Below are positions 27,785-37,486 of a DNA stretch of 64,000 bases, in pieces. The stretch is from Pseudomonadales bacterium. Lineage in GTDB: Bacteria; Pseudomonadota; Gammaproteobacteria; Pseudomonadales; Ketobacteraceae. The position numbers and the translations under genes were made by a program. A model generated the notes under the pieces. It worked only from the letters and a program-made list of their open reading frames with translations. It did not search any database and was not told the origin of the DNA. The stretch is taken from the NCBI GenBank assembly GCA_020062665.1, contig JAGUVW010000029.1, positions 1 to 64,000 of the forward strand, given 5' to 3'. Within the stretch, counting starts at the first letter, position 1. The number at the start of each line of letters is the position of its first letter.

Positions 27785-28412
27785 CGCCATCGGCGTACTC
27801 GGGGGAACGTTCGATCCGATCCACAACGGCCACCTGCGTCTGGCCTGGGAAGCGCATACGCGCCTGGGCCTGCGGGAAACCCGGCTGATTCCCTGCCATG
27901 TACCACCCCATCGCGCCACACCCACCAGCAGCGCGCACCACCGTCTGGCCATGACAACACTGGCCTGCGCAGGCGTGCCCGGCTTCACCGTGGACGACTG
28001 GGAAATCCGCCGCGACGCGCCATCGTACAGCGTGGAAACCCTTACCCATCTGCGCCAACAACTGGGCGAAGACACCCGCATCATCTTCCTGATGGGTATG
28101 GACGCCTTCTGCCAGTTCACCACCTGGCACCAGTGGCAGCGCATTCTGGAACTGGCCCACTTGTGGATCGCCCATCGGCCTGGCGCGAACGAACCTGCGC
28201 CCGGATCGGAAGAGGCCCGCCAGTTGCAACGCCGCCGCGTCGATCACACCGGCCTGCTGGAAGCGCCCGCCGGCAGCATCTGCGTCTACGATTCCACCGC
28301 CCTCGACATCTCCGCCACTCACCTGCGCGCGCAGATGGCCCTGGGCATTTCACCCCGCTTTCTGTTACCGGATTCCGTACGGGGCTATATTGAACAACAC
28401 GAGCTGTATTGA
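27765..28412 (+). CDS. nadD: Nicotinate-nucleotide adenylyltransferase
   Basis: A 215-aa enzyme of NAD synthesis that joins nicotinate mononucleotide with ATP. The nucleotidyl-transferase motif [12 protein letters not shown] is at about 13-24 and the second motif reads ISATHLR near 185. A typical middle region is [20 protein letters not shown] 27765 is used; GTG 27762 is an alternative. The start lies inside the end of proA, so translation is probably coupled. Confidence 0.95.
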   Translation: MAISAVNAIGVLGGTFDPIHNGHLRLAWEAHTRLGLRETRLIPCHVPPHRATPTSSAHHRLAMTTLACAGVPGFTVDDWEIRRDAPSYSVETLTHLRQQLGEDTRIIFLMGMDAFCQFTTWHQWQRILELAHLWIAHRPGANEPAPGSEEARQLQRRRVDHTGLLEAPAGSICVYDSTALDISATHLRAQMALGISPRFLLPDSVRGYIEQHELY

Positions 28413-28417
28413 ACACC

Positions 28418-28801
28418 ATGACCTCTATCGCCAAAGGACAACCGACCTCGCCCATGACTGAACTGAACGCACTCAAAGCCCTCGTCATCGACGCCCTCGA
28501 AGACATCAAAGCCAAGGACATCGTCATTCTGGATGTCAAACCCCTCACCAGCGTGGCCGACCTGATGATCGTGGCCAGCGGCACCTCGAACCGGCATGTG
28601 AAATCCATCGCCGACCGGGTGCGGGAACGGGTGAAGGACGCCGGCATCATGCCCCTGGGCGTGGAAGGCGAGGAAGCCGCCGAGTGGGTGCTGGTGGATC
28701 TGGGCGACATCATCGTGCACATCATGCTGCCGGACACCCGCCGCTTCTACGATCTGGAAAAGCTCTGGAGCATGAGCCCGCAGGATTCCGCCCAGGGCTG
28801 A
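28418..28801 (+). CDS. rsfS: Ribosomal silencing factor RsfS
   Basis: About 127 aa from ATG 28418, which is five bases after nadD. The family core begins at residue 13 (MTELNALKALVIDALEDIKAKDI), so ATG 28454 is a possible shorter start. Other marks are VADLMIVASGTSNRHVKSIAD and GEEAAEWVLVDLGDIIVHIM. RsfS binds ribosomal protein L14 and blocks subunit joining in starvation. The nadD-rsfS-rlmH order is standard. Confidence 0.93.
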   Translation: MTSIAKGQPTSPMTELNALKALVIDALEDIKAKDIVILDVKPLTSVADLMIVASGTSNRHVKSIADRVRERVKDAGIMPLGVEGEEAAEWVLVDLGDIIVHIMLPDTRRFYDLEKLWSMSPQDSAQG

Positions 28802-28807
28802 TCACGT

Positions 28808-29275
28808 ATGCGCATCCGCCTGATCGCAGTGGGCACCAAAATGCCCGACTGGGTGAACGAAGGCTTTGAGGAATACCGCAAGCGCCTGAACCAGGATGTG
28901 ACGCTGGAGCTGGTGGAAATCCCCGCCGGCAAGCGCGGCAAGAACGCCGACGTGGAGCGCATCACCGACAAGGAAGGCGAGCAGATGCTGGCGGCGGTTC
29001 ACCCGAACGATTACGTGATCACACTGGACGTGCAGGGCAAGCGGCTTTCCACCGAAAAACTCGCGCAACAACTTGAAAAACTGCTGCAGCAGGGTAACCA
29101 TGTGGCGCTGCTGATCGGCGGGCCGGAAGGACTGGCGCCCCAGTGCCGCAGCAAGGCGCGGGAAAGCTGGTCGCTGTCGGATCTGACACTGCCCCACCCA
29201 CTCGTGCGCGTTTTGATTGCAGAACAATTGTATCGGGCGTGGTCTATCCTAAAAGGCCATCCGTACCACCGGTAA
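28808..29275 (+). CDS. rlmH: 23S rRNA pseudouridine1915 N3-methyltransferase
   Basis: A 155-aa SPOUT-fold methyltransferase acting on the 70S ribosome. The SAM knot is seen in [11 protein letters not shown] (about 97-107) and [35 protein letters not shown] at the C-terminus, ending as expected. It starts six bases after rsfS. Confidence 0.97.
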   Translation: MRIRLIAVGTKMPDWVNEGFEEYRKRLNQDVTLELVEIPAGKRGKNADVERITDKEGEQMLAAVHPNDYVITLDVQGKRLSTEKLAQQLEKLLQQGNHVALLIGGPEGLAPQCRSKARESWSLSDLTLPHPLVRVLIAEQLYRAWSILKGHPYHR

Positions 29276-29278
29276 TCC

Positions 29279-31156
29279 ATGCCAAGACCCATCACCCTGA
29301 AAGATCACTACCGCGAGACCCGAGTCTTCGCCCGCCGCAGCGTGGTGGCGTTGTCGCTGGTGTTTCTGCTGATGCTGGCGCTGATCGCCCGCATGGTGTG
29401 GCTGCAGGTGTTCCAGTACGAAAAGTACCGCACCATGGCGGACGAAAACCGCATCACGGTGGAACCCATCGGGCCGACCCGGGGCCTGATCATGGATCGC
29501 AACGGCACCCTGCTGGCCGACAACCGCCCCCACTACGCCGTCAGCATCACCAAGGAACAAAGCCCGGACATCAACGCCACCATCACCCACATCGGTGAAC
29601 TGATTGCGCTGGACGACGCCCTGATCGACCGCTTCCACAAACGGCTGCAGCAGCGCCAGCGCCCGAACACGCCAGTGGCGCTGAAGTTCAAGCTGACGGA
29701 AGAAGAAATCGCCATCATCGCGGTCAACCAGCATCGCCTGCCCGGTGTCACCCTGGACGCCTATCTGGTGCGCCACTATCCCTGGAACGACATGCTGTCC
29801 CACGCGGTGGGCTATGTGGGCCGCATCAATGAAAAGGAATTGCAGACCCTCGACGCCACCAACTACAGCGGCACCGAGCATGTGGGCAAAACCGGCGTCG
29901 AAGCCTTCTATGAAGACCAGCTGCACGGCACCGTGGGCTTCCAGACCATCGAAACCGACGCCCGTGGCCGCATCACCCGGGTGCTGGAGCGTACTGATCC
30001 GGTGCCCGGTGCCGATCTGATGCTGTATCTGGATCTGCCCACCCAGATTGCAGCGGTGAAGGCACTGGACGGCCGGCGCGGTGCCATCGTGGCGATCGAG
30101 CCTTCCACCGGCGGCGTGCTCGCATTCGTGTCGATGCCGGGCTTCGATCCCAACCTGTTCGTCACCGGCATCGACTACAAGAGCTACCAGGAACTGCAGG
30201 ATTCCCTCGAGCGCCCGCTCTACAACCGCGCCTTGCAGGGACAGTATCCGCCGGGCTCCACCATCAAGCCGATCATGGGGCTGGCGGGGCTGCATTACGG
30301 TTTCACCGACTGGGGGCGTTCCATCTACGATCCGGGTTTTTACAAGCTGGACAACGACAACCACTACTACCGCGACTGGAAGAAGTGGGGCCACGGTGTG
30401 GTGAATCTGAAAACCGCCATCGTGCAATCCTGCGACACCTATTTCTATGATCTGGCCTTCAAGATGGGGGTGGATCGCATTCATGATTTCTTTCTGCCGT
30501 TTGGGCTGGGCAAGCGCACCGGCATCGATCTGCCCAACGAGCGACCGGGTCTGATGCCATCGCGGGCCTGGAAACGCGCGGCCATGAACCAGGCCTGGTA
30601 TCCGGGGGAAACCCTGATCGTGGGCATCGGCCAGGGCTACATGCTGAGCACGCCGCTGCAGCTGGCACTGTCCACCGCGATCCTCGCCAACCGGGGCAAG
30701 ATGGTGCATCCGCGCATGGCACGTCTGGTGGGCGACGACCCCACCATCGACGACAAGCCAATGGAGCAGATCAAGCTGAACAATCCCCAGGACTGGGACG
30801 CCACCATTGATGCCATGCGCGATGTCATTCACAGCGCCACCGGTACCGCCAGGGGCATCAACCAGGATCTGACCTATGACATCGCGGGCAAAACCGGCAC
30901 AGCCCAAGTGGTCGCCATCAAGCAGGGTGAATCCTACGACGCCAGCAAGCTGAAGGAATGGCACAAGGATCACGCGCTGTTCGTGGGATTCGCGCCGGTG
31001 AAGGAGCCTCGCATCGCGCTGGCGATTCTGGTGGAAAATGGCGGCGGCGGTGGCTCGGCGGCAGCGCCAGTGGCACGCCAGGTGTTCGACGCCTATTTCG
31101 AATCCCTTGCCGAAGATCAGATCGACAACACCTTCACCGGAGCGGCCGCGCCATGA
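29279..31156 (+). CDS. mrdA: Penicillin-binding protein 2
   Basis: A 625-aa elongasome transpeptidase. One N-terminal helix (about 22-45) anchors a pedestal domain and the catalytic domain. The active-site serine lies in PPGSTIKP (about 322-329), SCDTYFYD supplies the SxN-like motif and AGKTGTAQ (about 537-544) the KTG. It crosslinks lateral peptidoglycan with RodA. Its stop codon overlaps the rodA start (ATGA). Confidence 0.97.
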   Translation: MPRPITLKDHYRETRVFARRSVVALSLVFLLMLALIARMVWLQVFQYEKYRTMADENRITVEPIGPTRGLIMDRNGTLLADNRPHYAVSITKEQSPDINATITHIGELIALDDALIDRFHKRLQQRQRPNTPVALKFKLTEEEIAIIAVNQHRLPGVTLDAYLVRHYPWNDMLSHAVGYVGRINEKELQTLDATNYSGTEHVGKTGVEAFYEDQLHGTVGFQTIETDARGRITRVLERTDPVPGADLMLYLDLPTQIAAVKALDGRRGAIVAIEPSTGGVLAFVSMPGFDPNLFVTGIDYKSYQELQDSLERPLYNRALQGQYPPGSTIKPIMGLAGLHYGFTDWGRSIYDPGFYKLDNDNHYYRDWKKWGHGVVNLKTAIVQSCDTYFYDLAFKMGVDRIHDFFLPFGLGKRTGIDLPNERPGLMPSRAWKRAAMNQAWYPGETLIVGIGQGYMLSTPLQLALSTAILANRGKMVHPRMARLVGDDPTIDDKPMEQIKLNNPQDWDATIDAMRDVIHSATGTARGINQDLTYDIAGKTGTAQVVAIKQGESYDASKLKEWHKDHALFVGFAPVKEPRIALAILVENGGGGGSAAAPVARQVFDAYFESLAEDQIDNTFTGAAAP

Positions 31157-32295
31157 ACCAGGATTTCCCGTTCCGCCTCGACGCATTGCGCAATCCGGTC
31201 ACCCGCCGCATCAGCCTGAGCCAGGCGGTGCACATCGACCTGCCCCTGCTCGGCGGTATTGTCGTGCTGATCTGCGTGGGGCTATTCGTACTCTACAGCG
31301 GCAGCGGCCAGAGCATGGATACCATCGTGCGCCAGCTGTCGCGTTTTGCCGTGGGCATGGCCGTGATGCTGGTGCTGGCACAGATTCCTCCCCGCACCTA
31401 CAAACGCTGGACGCCCTGGCTCTATGGCATCGGACTGGGTCTGCTGGTGGCGGTGCTGGTGGCCGGTGCTGAAGCCAAAGGCGCGCAACGCTGGCTGGCG
31501 TTGCCGGGCTTCGGCCGCTTCCAGCCGTCGGAACTGATGAAGCTGATGGTGCCCTTGATGGTGTCCTGGTACCTGTCGGAACGATCACTGCCCCCCGGCT
31601 GGAAACCGGTGCTGCTTGCGTCAGCCCTGATGCTGGTGCCGGCGGTGCTGATTGCCAAGCAGCCGGATCTGGGCACGGCGCTGCTGATCGCCAGCGCCGG
31701 CTTTATCGCCCTGTTTCTGTCCGGCCTCAGCTGGCGCTACATCGCCGGCCTGGTGGTGGCAGCAATTCCCGCAGGTGCCGGACTCTGGATGGTGATGCAC
31801 GACTACCAACGCCAGCGCGTGCTCACCTTCCTCAATCCGGAAATGGATCGCTGGGGCTCGGGCTGGAACATCACCCAATCGAAGACTGCCATCGGTTCCG
31901 GCGGCATCGAAGGCAAGGGCTGGCTCAACGGCACCCAGGCCCATCTGGATTTTCTGCCGGAAAGTCATACCGATTTCATCATCGCGGTGCTGGCCGAAGA
32001 ATTCGGCCTGCTCGGCGTGTGCGCGCTGCTGCTGATCTATTTCGCCATCATCGCGCGCGGCACTTACATCGCCATGAATGCCCAGGATACGTATTCGCGT
32101 CTGGTGGCGGGTTCCATCACGCTGACGTTTTTTGTGTACGTGTTCGTCAACATTGGCATGGTGAGCGGGATTCTGCCGGTGGTGGGTGTGCCGCTGCCAC
32201 TGGTGAGCTATGGCGGCACGTCGGCGGTCACCCTGATGGCGGGGTTCGGCATCCTGATGTCGATCCAGACCCATCGCAAGCTGGTGCCCACCTGA
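31153..32295 (+). CDS. rodA: RodA SEDS peptidoglycan glycosyltransferase
   Basis: A 380-aa membrane protein with about ten helices. SEDS-family landmarks are GRFQPSELMKL, KQPDLGTALL, GSGGIEGKGWLNGTQ, FLPESHTDFIIAVLAEEFG and VGVPLPLVSYGGTSAVTLM. It polymerises glycan strands in complex with PBP2. ATG 31153 overlaps the mrdA stop by four bases, so the pair is translationally coupled. Confidence 0.97.
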   Translation: MNQDFPFRLDALRNPVTRRISLSQAVHIDLPLLGGIVVLICVGLFVLYSGSGQSMDTIVRQLSRFAVGMAVMLVLAQIPPRTYKRWTPWLYGIGLGLLVAVLVAGAEAKGAQRWLALPGFGRFQPSELMKLMVPLMVSWYLSERSLPPGWKPVLLASALMLVPAVLIAKQPDLGTALLIASAGFIALFLSGLSWRYIAGLVVAAIPAGAGLWMVMHDYQRQRVLTFLNPEMDRWGSGWNITQSKTAIGSGGIEGKGWLNGTQAHLDFLPESHTDFIIAVLAEEFGLLGVCALLLIYFAIIARGTYIAMNAQDTYSRLVAGSITLTFFVYVFVNIGMVSGILPVVGVPLPLVSYGGTSAVTLMAGFGILMSIQTHRKLVPT

Positions 32296-32355
32296 CGCGG
32301 GCCTTGACGCCCGCAGCGGATTTCGCAACATTTACGCTTATACAAGGATAAAACG

Positions 32356-33441
32356 ATGTCAGGGAAATCAAATCGCACACACGCCGGGGGAATCCGAACC
32401 TTCATGAATGTCTTGCGCCGTCAGCCTCGCCGTACTGCCCTGGTGGCTGCATCCGTTCTGCTGCTGTCCGTGTCGTCGGCCCTCACCAGTGCCGAAAAGT
32501 CTGCCAACTATCTGCAACATCCGCTGGCCAAGGGCTTTGTGGATGAAGTCGTGGCCGAAGGCAAATTCAAGCGCGCCGATGTTGAAGCCCTGCTCGCCAG
32601 CGCCACCCGCAAGGACAGCATTCTGGAAGCCATCGCCCGCCCGGCGGAAAAAACCAAAACCTGGGCCGAGTACAGGCCCATCTTCGTCAACGACAGAAGC
32701 ATCGACGGCGGCATCGCCTTCCACAAGACGCACGCAGAAACCCTGGCGCGGGCGGAAAAGGAATTCGGCGTATCGCGCTACATCATCCTCGCCATCATCG
32801 GCGTCGAAACCCGCTACGGCGGCAACAAGGGCAGCTTCCGCGTGGTCGATGCCCTGGCCACGCTGGCCTTCGACTATCCGCCCCGCGCACCGTTCTTCCG
32901 CAGCGAGCTGAAGCATTTTCTGCATCTGAAAGAAGAAGCCCACATCGATCTGATGACCGCCACCGGCTCCTACGCCGGCGCCATGGGCTTCCCGCAATTC
33001 ATTTCCAGCAGCTACCGCAATTTCGCGGTGGATTTCGATGGCGACAATCACATCGACCTGATCAACAACCCGGTGGACGCCATCGGCAGCGTGGCCAATT
33101 ACTTCAAGCAGCACGGCTGGGATCAGACCCAACCGGTGGCGAGCCTGGCGCGCTACATGGGAGACGACGACAAGGAATCCAGCCTCGACAGCGTGGTGAA
33201 CCAGGATCTGACGCCGGTGCTCACCGTGGCGGATTTGCGCAAGCGCGGGCTGGAACCGGATCAGGATTTCGACGCCAAGGCCAAGGCCACGGCGCTGCGC
33301 CTGGAAGGTGCCGACGGCATCGAATACTGGATCGCGCTCAACAATTTCTACGTGATCACGCGCTACAACCGCAGCCCGCTGTACTCCCTGGCCGTGTATC
33401 AACTGAGTGAAGCGCTGCGCGCCAAGCTGGAAAAGGCATGA
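32356..33441 (+). CDS. mltB: Membrane-bound lytic murein transglycosylase B
   Basis: A 361-aa enzyme that cleaves glycan strands to 1,6-anhydro ends. The catalytic glutamate is in IIGVETRYGGNKGSF (about 154-169) and the substrate segment in GAMGFPQFISSSYRNFAVDFDGD. The N-terminal helix (LVAASVLLLSVSSALTSA) shows no clear lipobox Cys, so it may be secreted or a membrane-anchored form. AAGGA lies seven bases before ATG 32356. It overlaps rlpA by one base. Confidence 0.94.
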   Translation: MSGKSNRTHAGGIRTFMNVLRRQPRRTALVAASVLLLSVSSALTSAEKSANYLQHPLAKGFVDEVVAEGKFKRADVEALLASATRKDSILEAIARPAEKTKTWAEYRPIFVNDRSIDGGIAFHKTHAETLARAEKEFGVSRYIILAIIGVETRYGGNKGSFRVVDALATLAFDYPPRAPFFRSELKHFLHLKEEAHIDLMTATGSYAGAMGFPQFISSSYRNFAVDFDGDNHIDLINNPVDAIGSVANYFKQHGWDQTQPVASLARYMGDDDKESSLDSVVNQDLTPVLTVADLRKRGLEPDQDFDAKAKATALRLEGADGIEYWIALNNFYVITRYNRSPLYSLAVYQLSEALRAKLEKA

Positions 33442-34334
33442 TGCGCGCAGTAATTTTGCTGCTGGCCAGCCTGGCGCTGGTGCTGGCCGGCTGCAGCACG
33501 CAACCCGCGAAAAAGCCCGGCACCCGCGGTCCGTATCAGGATTCCGGCATCGACTATCCGGCAGACTGGCACATCAAGGACAGCGCGCCGGACGAACATC
33601 TGGACTGGTCGAGGATTCCCGATGCTGTGCCGAAGTGGGAACCCCGCGCACGCTACGGCAACCACAGCCCTTACAAGGTGCTGGGCAAGACCTACCAGGT
33701 CCTGCCCAGCAGTTCGGGTTATCGCGAGAAAGGCATCGCTTCCTGGTATGGCAAGAAGTTTTCCGGCCGCGCCACGTCGAGCCAGGAACCCTACGATCCC
33801 TACGCCATGACCGCCGCCCACAAAACCCTGCCGCTGCCCACCTATGTGCGGGTCACCAATCTGGACAACGGCAAGCGCATCGTGGTGCGGGTGAATGATC
33901 GCGGCCCGTTCCACGAAGGTCGCATCATCGATCTATCGTTCGCCGCTGCTCACAAGCTGGGCTACGCCAACAAGGGCACTGCCAATGTCGTGGTGGAAGC
34001 CATCGATCCGGGTGAGCCGGGGCGCGAATCGCCGCCAACGGTCTATCGCCCTGCGCCGGCTCCGACAACAGCGCCCGCCTCCGCGCCGGTGGCCAGTGGC
34101 CAGATCTATCTGCAGGTGGGGGCCTTTGCCGACATCAACACTGCCGTCCGCCTGCAGCAGCAGATCATGGGCGCCACCTCGGCACCGGTCGGCATTCATT
34201 CACAGGCGGAAAATGGCCGCAGCGACATTCACCGGGTGCGGGTTGGCCCGTTCGAATCGGAACCGACCGCGCAACAAGTGGCTCAAAGTATTCGCGACGC
34301 CGGCCTGGGATCACCGCTGCTGATCCGGCGTTGA
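33441..34334 (+). CDS. rlpA: RlpA lytic transglycosylase lipoprotein with SPOR domain
   Basis: A 297-aa lipoprotein: LALVLAGC lipobox, then a double-psi beta-barrel (about 90-190; GIASWYGKKFSGRATSSQEPYD, RVNDRGPFHEGRIIDLSFAAA) and a C-terminal SPOR domain (about 220-295; QIYLQVGAFADINTAVRL). RlpA cleaves naked glycan at the septum, guided by SPOR. ATG 33441 fits AAGG better than ATG 33438. It ends a run of cell-wall genes with dacA 97 bp downstream. Confidence 0.94.
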   Translation: MRAVILLLASLALVLAGCSTQPAKKPGTRGPYQDSGIDYPADWHIKDSAPDEHLDWSRIPDAVPKWEPRARYGNHSPYKVLGKTYQVLPSSSGYREKGIASWYGKKFSGRATSSQEPYDPYAMTAAHKTLPLPTYVRVTNLDNGKRIVVRVNDRGPFHEGRIIDLSFAAAHKLGYANKGTANVVVEAIDPGEPGRESPPTVYRPAPAPTTAPASAPVASGQIYLQVGAFADINTAVRLQQQIMGATSAPVGIHSQAENGRSDIHRVRVGPFESEPTAQQVAQSIRDAGLGSPLLIRR

Positions 34335-34431
34335 ACGCCACAATGGCGGGGCGCTGTGGTACCATGCCGGGAATTTTCCGGGCTGTACCTGCTGCCCCGT
34401 TCCACTCCCTGTTTCAACATCTGGTTTTGCC

Positions 34432-35592
34432 ATGACCCTGACACGCGTTTCCTTTCTGATCGTCTTCACCCTCAGCGTTTTCCTGCACCTTCCGGCGCAT
34501 GCCAACAGTCGGATGATTCCGGCGGCGCCCACGCTCAGCGCCAAATCCTGGCTGCTGATCGACGCCCGCACCGGTCACGTGATCACCGAGTACAACGCCG
34601 ACGAACGCCTGCCGCCCGCCAGCCTCACCAAGATGATGACGGCTTACATTGCGTCGGAACGCCTGCAGACCGGCGATCTGAAAATGACCGACATGGTGCC
34701 CATCAGCGAGAAGGCCTGGCGCAAGGGCGGCTCGAAAATGTACGTGCGCGTCGGCACCCAGGTGAAACTCGAAGACCTGATGCGCGGCATCATCATCCAG
34801 TCGGGCAATGACGCCAGCATCGCCGTAGCCGAATACATCGCCGGCAGCGAAGATGCCTTTGCCGATCTGATGAACAAGACTGCCCGCCAGCTGGGCATGA
34901 CTGGCAGCCACTTCCAGAACGCTACCGGCTGGCCCGCCGAACAGCACTACACCACCGCCCGCGACCTGGCCACCCTGGCCCGCCACATCATCTTCGATCA
35001 CCCGGAAGACTACGCGCTCTACGCCGAGAAGGAATTCACCTACAACGACATCCGCCAGCCCAACCGCAACACCTTGCTGTGGCAGGACGCCAGCGTGGAT
35101 GGCATCAAGACCGGTCACACCGAGGAAGCCGGCTACTGCCTGGTGTCCTCCGCCAAGACCGATGACATTCGCCTGATCGCCGTCGTGATGGGCACCAATT
35201 CCGAGAAGGAACGGGCGGCAGAAAGCCAGAAGCTGATCACCTACGGTTTCCGCTTCTTCGAAACCGCGAAAAGCTACAGCGCCCAGACCAGCCTGATCGA
35301 GCCCGAGATCTGGATGGGTAACGCCAGCACGATCAAGCTGGGCGTGGCGGAGGACATTTTCATCACCATTCCCCGTGGCGCCAGCAAGGACGTGACGGCG
35401 GAACTGGAAGTGCCGGAATTGCTCGAAGCGCCCATCACCCTGGGTCAGCAGGTAGGCACCGTGAAACTGACGTTGGATGGCAAGGTGATTGCCACCCAGC
35501 CGCTGGTGGCGCTGGAAGCAGTGGACGAAGGTGGCCTGTTCACCCGCCTGTGGCACTGGCTGGTGCTGCTGGTGAAAGGCTGGATCAGCTGA
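34432..35592 (+). CDS. dacA: D-alanyl-D-alanine carboxypeptidase (PBP5/6)
   Basis: A 386-aa periplasmic enzyme that trims the terminal D-Ala of stem peptides. Signal peptide ends near AHA (24). Catalytic motifs SLTKMM (SxxK, about 64-69), SGNDAS (about 124-129) and KTGHTEEAG (about 226-234) are complete. A C-terminal domain and amphipathic helix (RLWHWLVLLVKGWIS) anchor it to the inner membrane. It is followed nine bases later by an aminotransferase class IV gene. Confidence 0.97.
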   Translation: MTLTRVSFLIVFTLSVFLHLPAHANSRMIPAAPTLSAKSWLLIDARTGHVITEYNADERLPPASLTKMMTAYIASERLQTGDLKMTDMVPISEKAWRKGGSKMYVRVGTQVKLEDLMRGIIIQSGNDASIAVAEYIAGSEDAFADLMNKTARQLGMTGSHFQNATGWPAEQHYTTARDLATLARHIIFDHPEDYALYAEKEFTYNDIRQPNRNTLLWQDASVDGIKTGHTEEAGYCLVSSAKTDDIRLIAVVMGTNSEKERAAESQKLITYGFRFFETAKSYSAQTSLIEPEIWMGNASTIKLGVAEDIFITIPRGASKDVTAELEVPELLEAPITLGQQVGTVKLTLDGKVIATQPLVALEAVDEGGLFTRLWHWLVLLVKGWIS

Positions 35593-35601
35593 GGCGCCGG
35601 C

Positions 35602-36480
35602 ATGGCCGCCCAACCCGCCAATCTGCCGTTCGCCTATCTGAACGGCCTGTATCTGCCCCTGGACGAAGCGCGCATATCGCCTCTCGACAGGGGCTTTCTG
35701 TTTGGCGACGGCGTGTATGAGGTCATCCCCTGCTACGCCGGCACACTGTTCCGCCTGGAACCGCATCTGGCGCGCATGCAGCGCAGTCTGGATGCCATCG
35801 GCATTGCCGCGCCGCACACGCTGGCGGAATGGACGGATGTGCTGAATGGTCTGGTGGCGCACAACGGCGGCGGCCACCAATCGCTGTATCTGCAGATCAC
35901 CCGCGGCGCACCGAATCTGCGGGATCATCGTTTTCCGGCGGAATGTCCGCCCACCATCTTTGCCTATTGCACGACGCTGGAAGATCCGGACACCCGCAGC
36001 CTGGATGACGAAACCGGCCTGCGCTGCATCACCTGCGACGACATCCGCTGGAGCCGCTGCGACATCAAGGCCGTGACACTGCTGGCCAATGTGCTGCTGC
36101 GGGAACAGGCCCGGGCCGCCGGCTGCGACGAGGCGATCCTGATCCGCAGCGGCTGGGTGACAGAAGGTTCCACCAGCAATGTGTTCGTGGTGAGCGAGGG
36201 CGAGATCCTGACGCCCTGCGCCGGGCCGGATGTACTGGGTGGCATCACCCGCGATCTGGTCATCGAACTGGCGGGCCGGCATGGCCTGTCGTTGCTGGAG
36301 TCGTTTGTCGATCCCCGGCTGCTGCAGTCTGCTGATGAGGTGTGGATCAGCAGCTCGACCCGTGGCGTGCGCCCGGTGGTGGCCCTGGACGGCAAGCCCG
36401 TCGGCGATGGGCGGCCGGGGCCGCTCTGGCGTAAAATGGCGGAATGTTATGCGGAGTTCCGGCGGGCATTGATGGCCTGA
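35602..36480 (+). CDS. PLP-dependent class IV aminotransferase, D-amino-acid aminotransferase-like
   Basis: A 292-aa class IV (branched-chain/D-alanine/4-amino-4-deoxychorismate lyase fold) enzyme. The PLP lysine is in CDIKAVTLLANVL (about 153-165), and the class mark EGSTSNVFVV and RGFLFGDGVYEVIP are present. The nine-base spacing behind dacA suggests a link to D-Ala metabolism, so D-amino-acid aminotransferase is favoured over pabC or ilvE, but only an assay would settle it. Confidence 0.85.
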   Translation: MAAQPANLPFAYLNGLYLPLDEARISPLDRGFLFGDGVYEVIPCYAGTLFRLEPHLARMQRSLDAIGIAAPHTLAEWTDVLNGLVAHNGGGHQSLYLQITRGAPNLRDHRFPAECPPTIFAYCTTLEDPDTRSLDDETGLRCITCDDIRWSRCDIKAVTLLANVLLREQARAAGCDEAILIRSGWVTEGSTSNVFVVSEGEILTPCAGPDVLGGITRDLVIELAGRHGLSLLESFVDPRLLQSADEVWISSSTRGVRPVVALDGKPVGDGRPGPLWRKMAECYAEFRRALMA

Positions 36481-36548
36481 GCCGCGTGCAAATGCCGTGC
36501 TTCCGCCCCAATTACAGTTAAACCCGTACGATCAGGACCTTGAACACC

Positions 36549-36815
36549 ATGCCCATCAACCCCGACATCTGGGAATTCCCCTGCCAGCACGACATCAAGG
36601 TGCTGGGCCTGTCCCACCATCCGCTTGTGGACGTGGTGATCGAAGTCGTCACCGCGCACGTGACCAACTTCGATAGCAGCACCATCCGCACCAAACCCAG
36701 CAGCAGCGGCAAATACATTTCCGTCACCGCCACCGTGCGCTTCGACACCAAAGAACAGCTCGAAGCGCTCTACCAGGCCCTGCACGCCCGCGACGAAGTC
36801 ACCCAGACCCTGTGA
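36549..36815 (+). CDS. ybeD: DUF493 (YbeD) family protein
   Basis: An 88-aa ferredoxin-like fold protein upstream of lipB, as in many gammaproteobacteria. Marks: [13 protein letters not shown] near the start and [25 protein letters not shown]. The role is thought to be linked to lipoate metabolism but is unproven. ATG 36549 has AGGA upstream; TTG 36540 is an alternative. It is two bases from the lipB start. Confidence 0.9.
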   Translation: MPINPDIWEFPCQHDIKVLGLSHHPLVDVVIEVVTAHVTNFDSSTIRTKPSSSGKYISVTATVRFDTKEQLEALYQALHARDEVTQTL

Positions 36816-36817
36816 CC

Positions 36818-37486
36818 ATGGCCGCTGACTCGCCCGCACAACGCATCCTGTTCCGTGACCTCGGCACCGTGGACTACGTGTCCACGTGGCACGCCATGCA
36901 GCAGCTCACCGATATCCGCACCGACACCACCGGCGACGAAATCTGGTTCCTGCAGCATCCGCCGGTGTTCACCCAGGGTCAGGCGGGCAAGGCCGAACAC
37001 GTGCTGGCCCCCGGCAACATCCCCATCGTGCAGGTGGATCGCGGCGGCCAGGTCACCTACCACGGCCCCGGCCAACTGGTGGGCTACCTGCTGCTCGACC
37101 TGCGCCGCAAGAAAATGGGCGCGCGGGATCTGGTATCCGCCATCGAACAGAGTCTGGTGCAAACCCTTGCGGAACAGGGTATCGACGCCGCCCCTCGCGC
37201 CGACGCCCCCGGCGTCTACACCCAGGGCCGCAAGATCGCCTCCCTCGGCCTGCGCATCCGCCACGGCTGCTCCTTCCATGGCCTGGCCCTCAACATCGAC
37301 ATGGACCTGGAGCCCTTCCTGCGCATTAACCCCTGTGGCTATCAGGGCATGCAGATGGCCCAGGTGAAAGAATTTGTAAATGCCCCGGATTTCGCGGCCA
37401 TCCGCGCCCGTCTCGCCCATTATCTGAGCGCCAATCTGGGATATACTGAAGCCCATCACAGCACCACCCCCTGGACCCCCGAATGA
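36818..37486 (+). CDS. lipB: Octanoyl-ACP: protein octanoyltransferase
   Basis: A 222-aa enzyme that moves octanoate from ACP to lipoyl domains. The family core is [23 protein letters not shown] (about 71-93), the substrate region [26 protein letters not shown] and the catalytic Cys in NPCGY (about 172-176). Overlaps lipA by four bases. Confidence 0.97.
   Translation: MAADSPAQRILFRDLGTVDYVSTWHAMQQLTDIRTDTTGDEIWFLQHPPVFTQGQAGKAEHVLAPGNIPIVQVDRGGQVTYHGPGQLVGYLLLDLRRKKMGARDLVSAIEQSLVQTLAEQGIDAAPRADAPGVYTQGRKIASLGLRIRHGCSFHGLALNIDMDLEPFLRINPCGYQGMQMAQVKEFVNAPDFAAIRARLAHYLSANLGYTEAHHSTTPWTPE

Noticed and set aside
29249-31186. Open frame of about 645 codons opposite mrdA
   Set aside because: Antisense shadow of PBP2, which is clearly genuine; no domains.
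34414-36282. Open frame of about 620 codons on the minus strand opposite dacA and the aminotransferase
   Set aside because: Antisense shadow covering two genuine genes; low complexity, rich in His/Gln/Gly.
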